The notes beneath the pieces are model-generated. The model worked only from the letters and a program-made list of their open reading frames with translations. It did no database searches and was not told the origin of the DNA. From positions 71,337,788 through 71,401,787 of the forward strand of contig CM057836.1 in assembly GCA_030068075.1 (NCBI GenBank): a stretch of DNA of 64,000 bases. Direction: 5' to 3'. Made by a program: the position numbers and the translations under genes. This document shows positions 1-12,400 of the stretch, in pieces; positions within the stretch are counted from its first letter, which is position 1; each line of letters opens with the position of its first letter. The stretch is from Paguma larvata. Lineage: Eukaryota; Chordata; Mammalia; Carnivora; Viverridae.

Positions 1-127
1 GAAAGAGTTAAAAATGCCTTCTCCTTGGATTCCTAGGGTTGCCGGGGAATGTAGAATTCTTTTTCATAAGTCTTGCTTGGGGTCAGCTAGGGGAGATGTC
101 CTGTAGGAAGTCTGAAATAAAGGTACT

Positions 128-516
128 GTAGGGTGGGGAGGGTTACATTCTAAGACCCCAGTGGATGCTTGAAACCACTGACAGTACCAAACTCTGGTTT
201 TTCCTATGCACACATACCTATGATACAGTTTAATTTATAAGTCAGGTGCAATAAGAGATGAACAACAATAACAGTTTATAACAATATACTGTAATATAAG
301 TTAAGGTGAGTGTGGTCTCTCATAGCGTACTCACCCTTCTTGTGATGTAAGATAATAAAATGTTTGTGTGATGAGATGAAGTGTGGTGAATGCTGTAGGC
401 ATTGTGATGTAGTGTTAGGCTGCTATTGACCTGACGGTATGCCTGAAAGATCATCTGCTTCTGGACTGCAGTTGGTAACTGAAACGACAGTGAAACTGTG
501 GGTGGGGGAACTACTG
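128..516. mobile_element. Ancient non-autonomous DNA transposon (TcMar-Tigger-type, probable)
   Basis: The right end reads GAACTACTG and is followed by TA. The interior (phrases such as AAGACCCCAGTGGATGC and ACTCACCCTTCTTGTGATG) matches a well-known placental-wide Tigger-related MITE as I remember it. The left terminus is degraded, so its boundary is approximate. The exact family name is not certain. Confidence 0.5.
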
Positions 517-1384
517 TATTATGTTAAGGAGAAAGACAAGTAGGCTAAAGAAGTCTTCATTATATAAGTGGGCATAGATGAAATGGCCAGAGAGAAGAAA
601 AGTGATAAGATGGTCACATCTACATGTGAGATATAAATAGGAGCAAGAGCCTTTGACAGTGTAAGGTAGGAGGTAAACTGAAGTACTATCATGAAAGCCA
701 AGAGAAGTTTAGAGTCTTTTTCATTGTTTTGGATGCTGCAGGAAAATGAGATCATCTTTTTCTTGATGATCAGACGTAGCTGAGTGCTTTATGCTTATCA
801 ATTAAATTCATAAACTTAGTAGATATAACTTATTCCTATTTAACAAAAAAGAAAGCTGAGGTAGTAACTTAACTTGCCTAAGGTTACATTACTGGTAAGT
901 AGCAGATCTGATATTATTTAATCCAACTGTTGAGTTCCAAAGTATGCTTTTTAGTTCTATGCTATATGGCCTCACATACTTAAGCACACTTGTTTGATTG
1001 GGCAGCTAGGTCATTATTGGTAAACTTGACATTTTCAACTGATGAGTGGAGCTGGAAGTAATTTTAATAGTGGATTGGTAGAAGAAATGTATATGAGTAA
1101 TGGTGCTTTCCAAGATTGGGAGAAAGATAAGGGCAGGCATGTAAGATACAATACAGGGTTTAAATTTAGTTTTAAGCATAAGAGACATGATATATGTTAA
1201 TGGTGATATCAATGGAAGAGTAGTTGAGTCCAGAGAAGAGATTATGATGGATTGAAACAGGGAGGAGTATGAAATGGAGCAAGGATAAAAAGGCAGGGTA
1301 GAATAAATAGCCTTGGATTATATAAAAGGAAGCACACTATTTCTTAAACATGTCAGGTACATATTTTTTGGGGTTTTTTGGTAA

Positions 1385-1605
1385 TTTTTTTTAATGTTTA
1401 TTTTTGAGAGAGAGAGAAAGAGAGAGAGACAGAGTGCAAACAGGGGAGGGTCAGAGAGAGAGAGGGAGACACAGAATCTGAAAGCAGGCTCCAGGCTCTG
1501 AGCTGTCAGTACAGAGCCCAATGTGGGGCTTGAACTCACAGACCCGCAAGATCATGACCTGAGCCGAAGTCAGATGCTAAACAGACTGAGCCACCCAGGC
1601 GCCCT
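1385..1605 (-). mobile_element. CAN-SINE, antisense
   Basis: The reverse complement has the tRNA-Lys-derived head GGGCGCCTGGGTGGCTCAGT, the felid body, a CT-rich tract and an A/T-rich tail. It lies in CALM2 intron 2. Confidence 0.9.
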
Positions 1606-1930
1606 GATGTTTTCAAATGGATAGATAGGTTGAGGGAACTTAGCCCTGTGAATTTGGAACTGCTTTTGGATTTGCATGCTGATAGGGTCTGATAAAAAAA
1701 AAAGTACCCTACCAGAAAATACTGGCTTTGTTACTAGTTCATTTACATGACCTTGCATTACCAGATTTAATCTCTGCTTTAGTTTATAAAATAAATGGTG
1801 AAGCCAAGTATTCTGGACTGTTGCTCCAACAGCTTTGTGTGTAATCCAGTGGTGAGTTAAAAGGAACATAATTTCACAAGACCTCTTAAAGATCTAAGGT
1901 AATAATATATTTCACTCTATAAAAAGTTTG

Positions 1931-1931
<1 letters not shown>

Positions 1932-1964
<33 letters not shown>
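1932..1964. repeat. (AT)n microsatellite
   Basis: This is about 16 uninterrupted AT dinucleotides directly abutting the tail of the next SINE. Confidence 0.95.
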
Positions 1965-1965
<1 letters not shown>

Positions 1966-1967
<2 letters not shown>

Positions 1968-2096
1968 AATGTTTATTTTTGAGAGAGAGGGAGACAGTTT
2001 CTGAAGTAGGCTCTGCCCTGATAGCAGAGAGCCTAATGTGGGGCCCGAACTCAAACCTGTGAGACAGTCTAACTAACTGAGCCACCCAGGTGCCCC
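1966..2096 (-). mobile_element. CAN-SINE, antisense, internally shortened
   Basis: It has the GCACCTGGGTGGCTCAGT head on the - strand. The body is shorter than full-length copies (about 130 versus 210 bp). Confidence 0.85.
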
Positions 2097-2717
2097 TGGG
2101 ATTTTGTATTCTAAATAAAGGCCTAAATTATCTTTGTTCTTAGTAATACAATACTTAGTTAAAACTAACCATTCGTATCTTGATCATCCTGTTTTTAATA
2201 TCATTATAGATTATTTGGTGATAGTTCCTTAGATCTCAGAAAAGGAAACTAGCCTATTGCATATTGTTCTGAAGTTTAAAGTTTTTTTTGTTTTTAAATT
2301 AGTAGGTTCTTAAATAGACTTTTAACTTATGAGGATTACTTCAGCCAGAATGCATATAGTTGCTCTATAGAAACACATGCTGGGTACCATAGTCTTATTT
2401 TTCTATTTGGAGCTTCAGTAGAAAATAGAGAAGGCTTTGATTCTTCACCTCTTTCAAACCAGAATAATTTTGACTTTTATCTGTTCTTGATATTAGAGCT
2501 CTCTTTCTGTAAGATTTTAAGTGAAAAAAAATTGCTGTTAGGTCACTATGTACATATATGGGCATGATTAGCTAAAGATGTTCTGAAATATCAGAAGGTT
2601 CCTACCTAATTCTTCAGGTGTCAAAAGCTGATTTCAGGTGCTACCTCCATATGTATCTTCGGTTTTAAGAATTGATTAATACATTTCATTTAGGAGGTTA
2701 CTTTTTATTGTTGTTAA

Positions 2718-4209
<1,492 letters not shown>

Positions 4210-4822
4210 AGACATTGTACAGAATGTGTTAAATTTCTTGTACAAAATTGTTTATTTGCCTTTTCTTTGTTTGTAACTTATCTGTAAAAGGTTTCCCCCT
4301 GCTGTCAAAAAATATGCATGTATAGTAATTAGGACTTATTCCTCCATGTTTTCTTCCCTTATCTTACTGTCATTGTCCTGAAACCTTATTTTAGAAAATT
4401 GATCAAGTAACATGTTGCATGTGGCTTACTCTGGACATATCTAAGCCCTTCTGCACATCTAAACTTAGATGGAGTTGGTCAAATGAGGGAACATCTGGGT
4501 TATGCCTTTGTTTTAAGTAGTTTCCTTTAGAAATTGTCAGCATGTTGTTGTTGAAGTGTGGGGTTGTAACTCTGCGTGGACTATGGACAGTCAACAATAC
4601 GTACTTAAAAGTTGCACTATTGCAAAACGGGTGTATTATCCAGGTACTCGTACACTATTTTTTTGTACTGCTGGTCCTGTACCAGAAACATTTTCTTTTA
4701 TTGTTACTTGCTTTTTAAACTTTGTTTAGCCACTTAAAGAAAATCTGCTTATGGCACAATTTGCCTCAAATCCATTCCAAGTTGTATATTTGTTTTCCAA
4801 TAAAAAAATTACAATTTACCCA
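4210..4822 (+). other. CALM2: CALM2 3'UTR
   Basis: This AT-rich sequence of about 610 nt runs from the stop codon to just past the AATAAA at 4799. Its length and closing sequence fit the short CALM2 mRNA form. No repeat element is visible in it. The exact cleavage site is inferred to lie 10-25 nt after the signal. Confidence 0.85.
4799..4804 (+). terminator. CALM2: CALM2 poly(A) signal AATAAA
   Basis: This is a canonical AATAAA about 590 nt after the stop, inside TTCCAATAAAAAAATTAC. A T-rich and GT-containing stretch follows within 60 nt, as expected for a downstream element. Confidence 0.85.
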
Positions 4823-5388
4823 ACTGTTGCTCTGAATCTGAGTCATTTAATTAACTTGAGGTCAATTTTGAGAATCAAGTGGGGCGGTTTTTACTTAGTA
4901 TAATTTAGATGTTTTGTTTGTTTTTACTATCTAGATTGTGTTTAGTTTTAAAATTATGATACTTCCTTCAAAAGGTTTAAATGAAAGATTAAAAAACCTT
5001 TTGTAAGTGTACCTAGCATGGGAACTGGCGTAACGTAGGTGTTTAATGTTTCCTATCTTTTTTACATACTTTTCAACTTTGGTATAGCCATTTGTCTGTA
5101 TTAACTTCAGCCATGCAATGATTTTTTTAAATATTTCTGTTACAAACAACAGTCCAAGAGGAGGAGAGGGTATTATTATGTTTTTACTTCTATTCGCTAA
5201 TGTTTTATTCATAGTGCTTTTTCTTTATAAGGCAAAGGAGAACATTCCATTGTCCTACCTATCTGCAACATGTTTTACAAAGAAAGTTATCGTTAGGAGT
5301 AAATTAGCACTTCTGGTTTTAGTTTTTGCTTGCTTCTAAACCATTGCTTTCTCTATAATTTTAAGCTACTCAAAAAGTGGTTATTATT

Positions 5389-5611
5389 GGGGCGCCTGGA
5401 TGGCTCAGTCAGTTAAGCATCCGACTTTGGCTCAGGTCATGATCTCACGGTTCGAGAGTTTGAGCCCTACGTCAGGCTCTGTGCTGACAGTTCAGAGCTT
5501 GGAGGCAGCTTCAGATTCTGTTTCTCCCTCTCTCTCTCTCTGACCCCCTCCTCTGCTTATATTCTGTCTCTCTATCTCGTAAAAATTAAGTAAACATTTA
5601 AAAAATTTAAA
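5389..5611 (+). mobile_element. CAN-SINE with target-site duplication
   Basis: It starts GGGGCGCCTGGATGGCTCAG and ends in an A-rich tail. Flanking copies of AAAAAGTGGTTAT at 5372-5384 and 5612-5624 are the target-site duplication. Confidence 0.93.
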
Positions 5612-6059
5612 AAAAAGTGGTTATCAGGGTTGTTTTTTGTCTTAGCTACCTTTTAAATACTTAAAGATTCCATAGCAAACCAGAGTCAGGATTAAAACAT
5701 TAAGTATACTTGTTATCTGATTGTTGTAGCCACAAGGTTAACTTCCCAGGGGGCAATTCATTTGGCAGGCTACTGCCCATCTTGGACTATTTTATTACCA
5801 CTGTTACTAATTCTACCAGAAAATAGAAAACTGGATGGTTAGTGAAGGAAAAGAGAGCTAAACAGGTTTTAGAGGGAAGTTAACAGTCATTGATAATCCT
5901 AATGGGGTGTTGTTACGTTATTACATGTCGGGCAAGCAATCAGTTATATAGAAAGACCTTCATTACATGTAACAAGTAAAAAGGAAGGCCAGCAAGGTAT
6001 TTGTGGGGAGAAGATTAATATGCTTGGGTGTTAAGGCATAGTAGTCTCCAGTGTATTAA

Positions 6060-6240
6060 AACATGGGCTTTGGAGTTTTATTTCAACACTGTTCAGATCA
6101 CTGCTGTGTGTAAAACTTGCAGAGGTCAATATTATTTAAGCCTCAGTTATCTTGCCTGCAAAATGGGTATAATTTACCCAACTGGTTTTTAACTTGACCT
6201 GAAGCATAGTCCTTGGCGTTTACAATAAGTGTTCAATTGC
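6060..6240 (+). mobile_element. MIR-like SINE fragment
   Basis: The core CCTCAGTTATCTTGCCTGCAAAATGGGTATAA is paraphrased from the MIR consensus: a TTATCTTGCC segment is followed by AAAATGGGTATAA and a CCTTGGCGTTTACAATAAGTG end. Confidence 0.6.
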
Positions 6241-7350
6241 TGTTACCATGCTGTTAAACTTAAAAGTTATGATTCTAGAATGAGGAAATTGGTCAGAGTT
6301 GATCCTTTGCAGTTCCAACAGTTTTTCCAATCCCTACATTTTGAAGTTTATTTAGGTTAACAGGGTGGAAGGGGACACTATTTTGGGGTACTTTGGAATA
6401 TCATACTGATTTTTATGTTCTAATCTTCACAAAAATCACAAAATTGGCATTTTGATTTTATAGGAAGTTGAAGTGAGCGGTTTTTTATATTTTAGTGGGT
6501 CATATTTGGCACATACTGAGCTGGATTCAAATCTCCATTCTACTTCCTACAAGTCCTTAAGGAACTCAGGACTAATTTTGAAACCTAGTCCTATCTCCAA
6601 GTCTTAACCGTATTGTCTGTTTTAGCTTAGCAGGATTATGGTAATTGATAATTCTTTCCCCAGTATCGTCTGTAACATGTTTGCTCTCATAATTTTAACA
6701 AAGATCGTCACTACTGCACTTAATAAAAGTGATCCACGCTTCAGGACGTATTTCACAGAATTTTTACTAAAGATGTGTAACAGAGGCGCTGTTGACCTCT
6801 ACTAGTGTACTCTTGTATTCTCAAATGCCTCCTCCTTTTTAAAACTGCTGTTATGATAACCTGAAAATAAATCTTAAAGTTTTCTCAGTGATACTGTACA
6901 AGACTATGTTTTCTTAAGAGGACATTTTGTTTATCCTTCATGCTTAATCTGTCTTACTGGCAAAGTCCTGGAAGTCATTGACCTATGCCGTTTCTATTTT
7001 TGAGATACGCAAAACTATTTTCTCATCTAGATGTTCTTTTCTATTTAACACCTTGTATGGGTTTCTAGACTTCTCTGTACCTTCCATCGTATTCCTTTAG
7101 TCTCTAGAGTACCAGTCCCTAGTCTGCTGAGCCACTTTTACAGGCTCCGCCAAAATAAGAAAGTGAAATGAGGAACAGTGATGGACTTGATTTAATCTCT
7201 TACATTTGTGAAAACTCTGGTTATTAGCCTCTTGGCCTTATAATTTCAGTTCTTGATTTCAAACTTGATGCCTGATTGTCCCTCCCTCCAAGCCCCCCGC
7301 CCTTGCTTTAGTATTTTTTTAAGGCTCTGTTGAATTTTAGAATCCTAGTA

Positions 7351-7542
7351 TTTTTTTTAATGTTTATTTATTTTTGAGAGAGAGCATGTGTGTGTGCATG
7401 AGCGGCGGAGTGGCAGAGAAAGAGGGAGACCGGATCTCAAGCAGGCTCTGCACTGGCAGCAGAGAGCCCATCATGGGGCTCGAGCCCATAAACTGCAAGA
7501 TCAAGACCAGATCCTTAACCAACTGAGCCACCCAGGTGCCCC
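7351..7542 (-). mobile_element. CAN-SINE, antisense, with target-site duplication
   Basis: It is flanked by AGAATCCTAGTATTTT (7339-7354) and AGAATCCCAGTATTTT (7545-7560), with one mismatch. Confidence 0.92.
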
Positions 7543-7599
7543 ATAGAATCCCAGTATTTTGAGAAATGGAGCCTACTAGTCTTTCACTCTCAAAAAGTC

Positions 7600-7695
7600 A
7601 CCTACAGAATCGTAGGCCCTGCCCCAGAATCTGAATCTGTACTTGCATAACATCCTCAAATGTTTTATATGCACATTATTATTTGAAAAGCACTG
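7600..7695 (+). mobile_element. MER5-like hAT fragment
   Basis: Phrases such as GGCCCTGCCCCAGAATCTGAATC and a right end of TTTGAAAAGCACTGTG fit the MER5 class. The preceding SINE lies close to its left side. Confidence 0.5.
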
Positions 7696-8529
7696 TGCTA
7701 GTCCATCCTCTGGTTTTAAGAGGCAGGAAAATGTCAGCCATATATTCAAGTATTTTAATCCCTCCTGTGTTGAGAAGACTCAGAATTAAGACAAAAACCT
7801 GTGTTTGGGACATGTTTAAAAATTAGGGGAACAACAATTTGTCAAAATGAATCCTCCAGTGAAGATAGGCACAGGGTGCTTTGGGGTACAAGGGATTAGG
7901 CTAAGGTGGACTTAACAGAGGAGCTGACCCTCAAGGTTTGCCAGGTTGTCAAAAAAGGAAATAAATCGTATAAGGGGAGACAGTGTGAACATGGCATGTT
8001 TGGGATTTCCAAGTATACATCTGAGCGTGAGGTTTTTAATGAGGGAAAGGAGATGAGACGATTGTGAATTTTGCTTTTGTCCCAAAGGCAATGATAGTGA
8101 TAGTCCATATTTACTGAATGTATTATGCTAGACACAGTTCCAAACATTTCACTCAGAGGTCTCCACAACAACCTGGTGTAGGTAGGTACCGATTTATTAA
8201 TTACCTTTGTAGACAATAAATCACAGCAGATGCAGTGAGTGGTCGAATCCTGATAGTCCAGGGAGGAGACGGATTCAAGAATGAGGTAGTGGAGTAATCA
8301 ATACAGCAATGACAAGTGGAGGTCAAGTTTGATAGTTGAAAAATCCCCATTGGATTTGGTAATTGGGTTACTGGCCAGTTTAGCAAGTCCACTTTTAATA
8401 GAAAGATGTGTACACGTGTCAGATTAAGATGGTTTTAGGAAAGTATGGGAGGTGAAAGTCTACTCTTGAAATTTGTGAAAGAAAGAAACTTTCTGGTACG
8501 GTGGACGGTGGGGTGCCGAAGCAAGACCC

Positions 8530-8720
8530 ATTTTTGAACTCCGCCTCTGCTACTTCTGTGCGATGCCCAGTCAACTATACATGCTAACCTGTCTTACAGA
8601 AGAAGCCTGTTTATTCACCCATAAAATGGGGTTAGTATTTACTTAACAGGGTTGTTGTGAAGATTGAATTAGATTAATGTGTGTGAAGTACTTAGAACAG
8701 CGGAGGTTCTCCATAAAATG
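8530..8720 (+). mobile_element. MIR-like SINE
   Basis: The phrases AAAATGGGGTTAGTATTTAC, AGGGTTGTTGTGAAGATTGA and AAGTACTTAGAACAG follow the MIR consensus in order. Confidence 0.7.
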
Positions 8721-9149
8721 AAATTACCAAGGTTGAGGGGAGAGTTTGTAAAGAGGAGGATGTTTATAGGTTGAGAAGCCACAGTAGAGGTTGAAAGTGA
8801 AAAGGACCTATCAGGAGAAAGGGTGGTTCTTGGTTTCACAGCTAGGAAAGCCCACTGTCTCTAGTGCTCGCTCCTCAAATCGAGGCAGGAGAAGAGACAC
8901 CCCTGGAATTTCAATCTGGAGGAGTTTAGAAACACCCTTAAAAAGTGTGTGCTAAGGCTGATTTTTACTCTAAAGCTAAGTATGCCTGCAAGCATACTGT
9001 CTCTCTGTCTGGGGGTGTGGGGTGGGGGTAATCTGGGGAAAGGCTGGTGGGGATTATGGTACGCTCAACTCCCACAAACCGTCTTTTATAACTCTTCTTT
9101 GGCGCAGCTACCCACCCCAGGCCTCTGTGGCGCCTCCAGAGCGTTCTAG

Positions 9150-9372
9150 ACTTTCTTACTGCACAGGGGCGCGACACCGTGGAGCGATTCTGATTTCTCG
9201 TGCGCGAGGCTTGGAGCGGGGCCTCAGTGTGCCCGCCTCCCTTCTCCCCACCACGTGACGGAAAGCTGTCGGTTTGCCGGCGGGTCTTCTGCGCAGGCTC
9301 GGGAGCTCGCGGACCCCAGGCGCCTCCTGGCAACCGGACGCCAGCCACGGCCGAGGTAGCACGGAGGTTGCC
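9150..9372 (+). promoter_or_regulatory. STPG4: STPG4 promoter and 5'UTR, small CpG-rich block
   Basis: CpG dinucleotides are dense here (for example GCGCGAGG, GGCGGG, GAGCTCGCGGACC), in contrast to the CpG-poor flanks. There is no TATA box close to the start codon. An E-box/USF-like CACGTG lies at 9252-9257, and an X-box match lies at 9322-9334. The transcription start cannot be fixed from sequence; it probably falls between about 9200 and 9350. Confidence 0.7.
9322..9334 (+). promoter_or_regulatory. RFX X-box match
   Basis: GCCTCCTGGCAAC satisfies the X-box pattern RYYNYYN(1-3)RRNRAC exactly. RFX factors drive ciliary and spermatogenic genes, which suits a sperm-tail-repeat protein. A second, imperfect site (GTTGCCATGGAAC, 9367-9379) covers the start codon. 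Binding is inferred, not shown. Confidence 0.5.
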
Positions 9373-9441
9373 ATGGAACAGCAAGTTACTTCCAGTACCC
9401 TAAGGGAAGACCTGGGACCTGGCAGTTCGGTGGTCATCCCG
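9373..9441 (+). CDS. STPG4: STPG4 coding exon 1
   Basis: The start ATG at 9373 sits in TTGCCATGG, a good Kozak context (G at +4). It encodes [14 protein letters not shown] through Pro23. The donor CCG|GTACAG at 9442 is chosen because it gives phase 0 to the next exon; reading on past it yields a frame that does not resemble STPG4. Confidence 0.85.
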
Positions 9442-12400
9442 GTACAGAAGTCCTCCCCAGGCCCCCAGTGCCCACCACCATCTACCGCTGAACTCCTCTG
9501 CACGAACTCCCATGTCTCTCTAATGCTAGGGCCTTGCGCCCCTCTTTCGCTCTTCCTACCTTTCCCTGCCTCATACCTACCCTGTAGTCCTGTCTTCCTG
9601 ATCGTTATCTGAGGTCTACTTCCCTTTATTTCCTCTTCCCGTGCTCTGTCTCATCCTTCTATTCGCCCTTTGTTTTCTGTATTTTCTTTCCTTCTTCCTT
9701 ACTAACTGCGCTCGACAGCCGCTTTAATTTCCTTAATTTCCCTCTCTGCCGAGAGAGGGTGGGTTTTTTTCCTTACTTAGTCTGACGCACGTTTTTGCCT
9801 CTGCCTCTTATTTTAGGATTTATAAAATATTGGAAACTATCTGCGTTTAGTGTTTAAATATATTTCGGGGAGGGATGTTTAGCCTATCTTTTGTAAAAGC
9901 GATTCACCCCTAAATTGAATTTGAAGTGATTAGATGGCTGGAGTTTAGATCACCTGCCTGGGGCAAAACAAAACAGTGTCTGCCAAGTACCTTCCTTTAG
10001 AAGTACCCTGTTTGGGATGAGCACTGGGTATTATATGGAAACCGATTTGACCATAAGTTATTTAAAAAAAAGAAAACACACAAAGAAAAGAAGTACTGTG
10101 TTTACTTCTTTCTTCCTGCTTCATTTTCCTGCTCAGAGGTAGAGGTAGGAGACCTGTCTTGACCTGCCCGAGAGTGTTTGATTTCTGTGACTTTAAATGT
10201 ACAATAGAGGAGATTCAACAGAAATCTTCTAAAGGGAACATATAGAAAGAAATTCAGACAGCAGTGTGTGTTGAAACTGTGCTTTTAGAGAAATGAACAT
10301 ATTTCATAGTAAAACTAAAGCTCAGGGGTACTCATAAGTAGAGGGAATGTAAATTGCTAAGTAGGAAGACTGAGTTATATTTATATCAGTTTACTGATTA
10401 GATTATTATTTCTAATGCATTGTTTGAAATAACTTATATTTTGTCATAATAAAAGGATTATAAATGAAAGCACAATTCAATATTTTAATGACTACACCTT
10501 GTGGAAATAGCACAAAAGGAAAAAATAAACAACCATGTTCTGTTGATGGTGAGGCAGAAACAAATGTGGAATAATAATAAATGGGTATTGAGTACTTACT
10601 ATGGAAGACAGGAGTGTCCTTGGAAACTAAGGAATTCCAAAAATAATTTGCTTTTTAACTTGGCAGGTGAAATGTTAAAAATAAAAGCTACTATTTATTG
10701 ACTGATCGTGGGTTCAAGTCTTTAAATATATAATGCTTATTCTCGTGCCAACCTTGCTATGCCTTATTTATATACTCCTAAGAGGGAGTTAAGGTTCATA
10801 AGGGTTGAATAACTTGCCTAGTCCTCCTAGCTAGTAAGTGGCAGAACCAGAGTTCAAGCCCAAGTCTGTCTGGCTCCTCTATCATTCTGCCTCTTCATTG
10901 TCACAGCTAGCCGGACAAGCTGAGAGCACTGGCCGTATCATATTTATATGGTATACGTTTGACAGTCTATATAAGTCCAGGAAACGGCAGTTTTCAACAT
11001 TTGCCACATCACCAGGAATTTGTATCCCAACATCACATTAACTTGATGACTATTCCCTTCTACCTTGAACTCCTAGCACAATCATCTGAACCGCGAACAT
11101 ATTATAATAATCCAGTTTTAGACTTGCACAACTCTTTCCTTCCTAAGGACACCACATTTTTTAGCATCTAATTTTCCTTATGATATCTCTGGAAGATGAG
11201 CTTATTTATTACTCTTATTTTCCCCAAGAGAATTTAGATGATTAAAAAGCACTTCAAATCATAAAATAGCAATTTCAGGAAATATTACAAGCAAAATTTA
11301 TCATTAGGTAGCTTTCATTTTAATTCAGGCTGACCAATTTGGTACAGGTGTTGATTTTGTCAAGCAAATGTTTTATGAAATAAATTTAACTTCCAGGGAT
11401 CACCTCTCAAATGATTAAGCACATTTTATGTTTGTTAATAGAAACCAACCCGGAAGACATCATCTTTTGAAAGAGAAGGATGGTGGAGAGTTGCATTAAG
11501 AGTAGGTATATTTTCATTCTTTCTATTCAAGTGATAATTATTCCTATTGATATTTTAATCAGTCCTTACCCTTTAAGTCGCTAACAATTGTAAGAAAACA
11601 GTGGACCTCATCTCATATTTATAATTTTAGTATCAGCATATGACTGAGAAACTAAATTTCGGATGTAGTAAAAAATAAACTGGGAATCTAGGTGCATTAC
11701 AGGATATCCAAATAAAGTCATGGTGGTGAGATTACACAAGAAAAAGCCTCCATTCTAAAAAGGCGTTTGGGTTTCAGTTGTTTGTTGTTGTTGTTGTTTT
11801 TTGTTGATTTTTGGTTTCAGTTTTTGTCTTAGATGGCCTGTGAGAACTTAGCAATGTAGGAAAGCAAGGTGGTAATATATCAAAGAAAAATAACCAGGAG
11901 ACTCCCCCTTTCAAGAGACATCATTTCTGTATTGTAGAAATATTTTCTGTCCATACCCGTCAGTAACAGAGGGACCCATAGGTCAAAGCCTTCTTCAAAT
12001 TGAACACATTTTAAGGGTGGAACCAAGTGCAAAGCCAGTCACAAAATAAAAGTGACTAAACTTTCAGGTCTGGCCAGTCAACCACATTGTGGTTGTGACT
12101 GAAAGTACCAAACGTCTTCCGGGACCAATCAGAGCACATGGGCTGCCCGGTCATCCTCAGCCCTATGTTCTTATTTTTCAGCTTCTCACTTGAGGGCTAG
12201 AAAGAAACCTGTTGTTATCTACCAAACAGAAATAGGCTAACTTTTTTTGTCAGGAAACTGTCCTGAGTGGTCCCACGAGAGATCCGACACTTATAGTCCA
12301 AATTGTGTCTCAAGTTTTAGTATCTCTGAGGTTACTTTTTAAAAAGGTAAAACTTCCACTATGGCCATGACCCATTTGCTATATAATTCAGTAATTGTCT

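Larger units (their letters stand above)
4823..9150. other. CALM2-STPG4 intergenic region
   Basis: No coding exon is supported here. It holds two CAN-SINEs with target duplications (5389-5616 and 7351-7542), two MIR-like segments (about 6060-6240 and 8530-8720) and a MER5-like piece (about 7600-7695). The remaining unique DNA shows no recognisable gene. Short ORFs here have no exon signals. Confidence 0.75.

Noticed and set aside
5389..5460. tRNA-like heads of the SINEs as possible tRNA genes
   Set aside because: They are followed by the SINE body and A tail, occur dozens of times, and have degraded box elements and no acceptor stem pairing.
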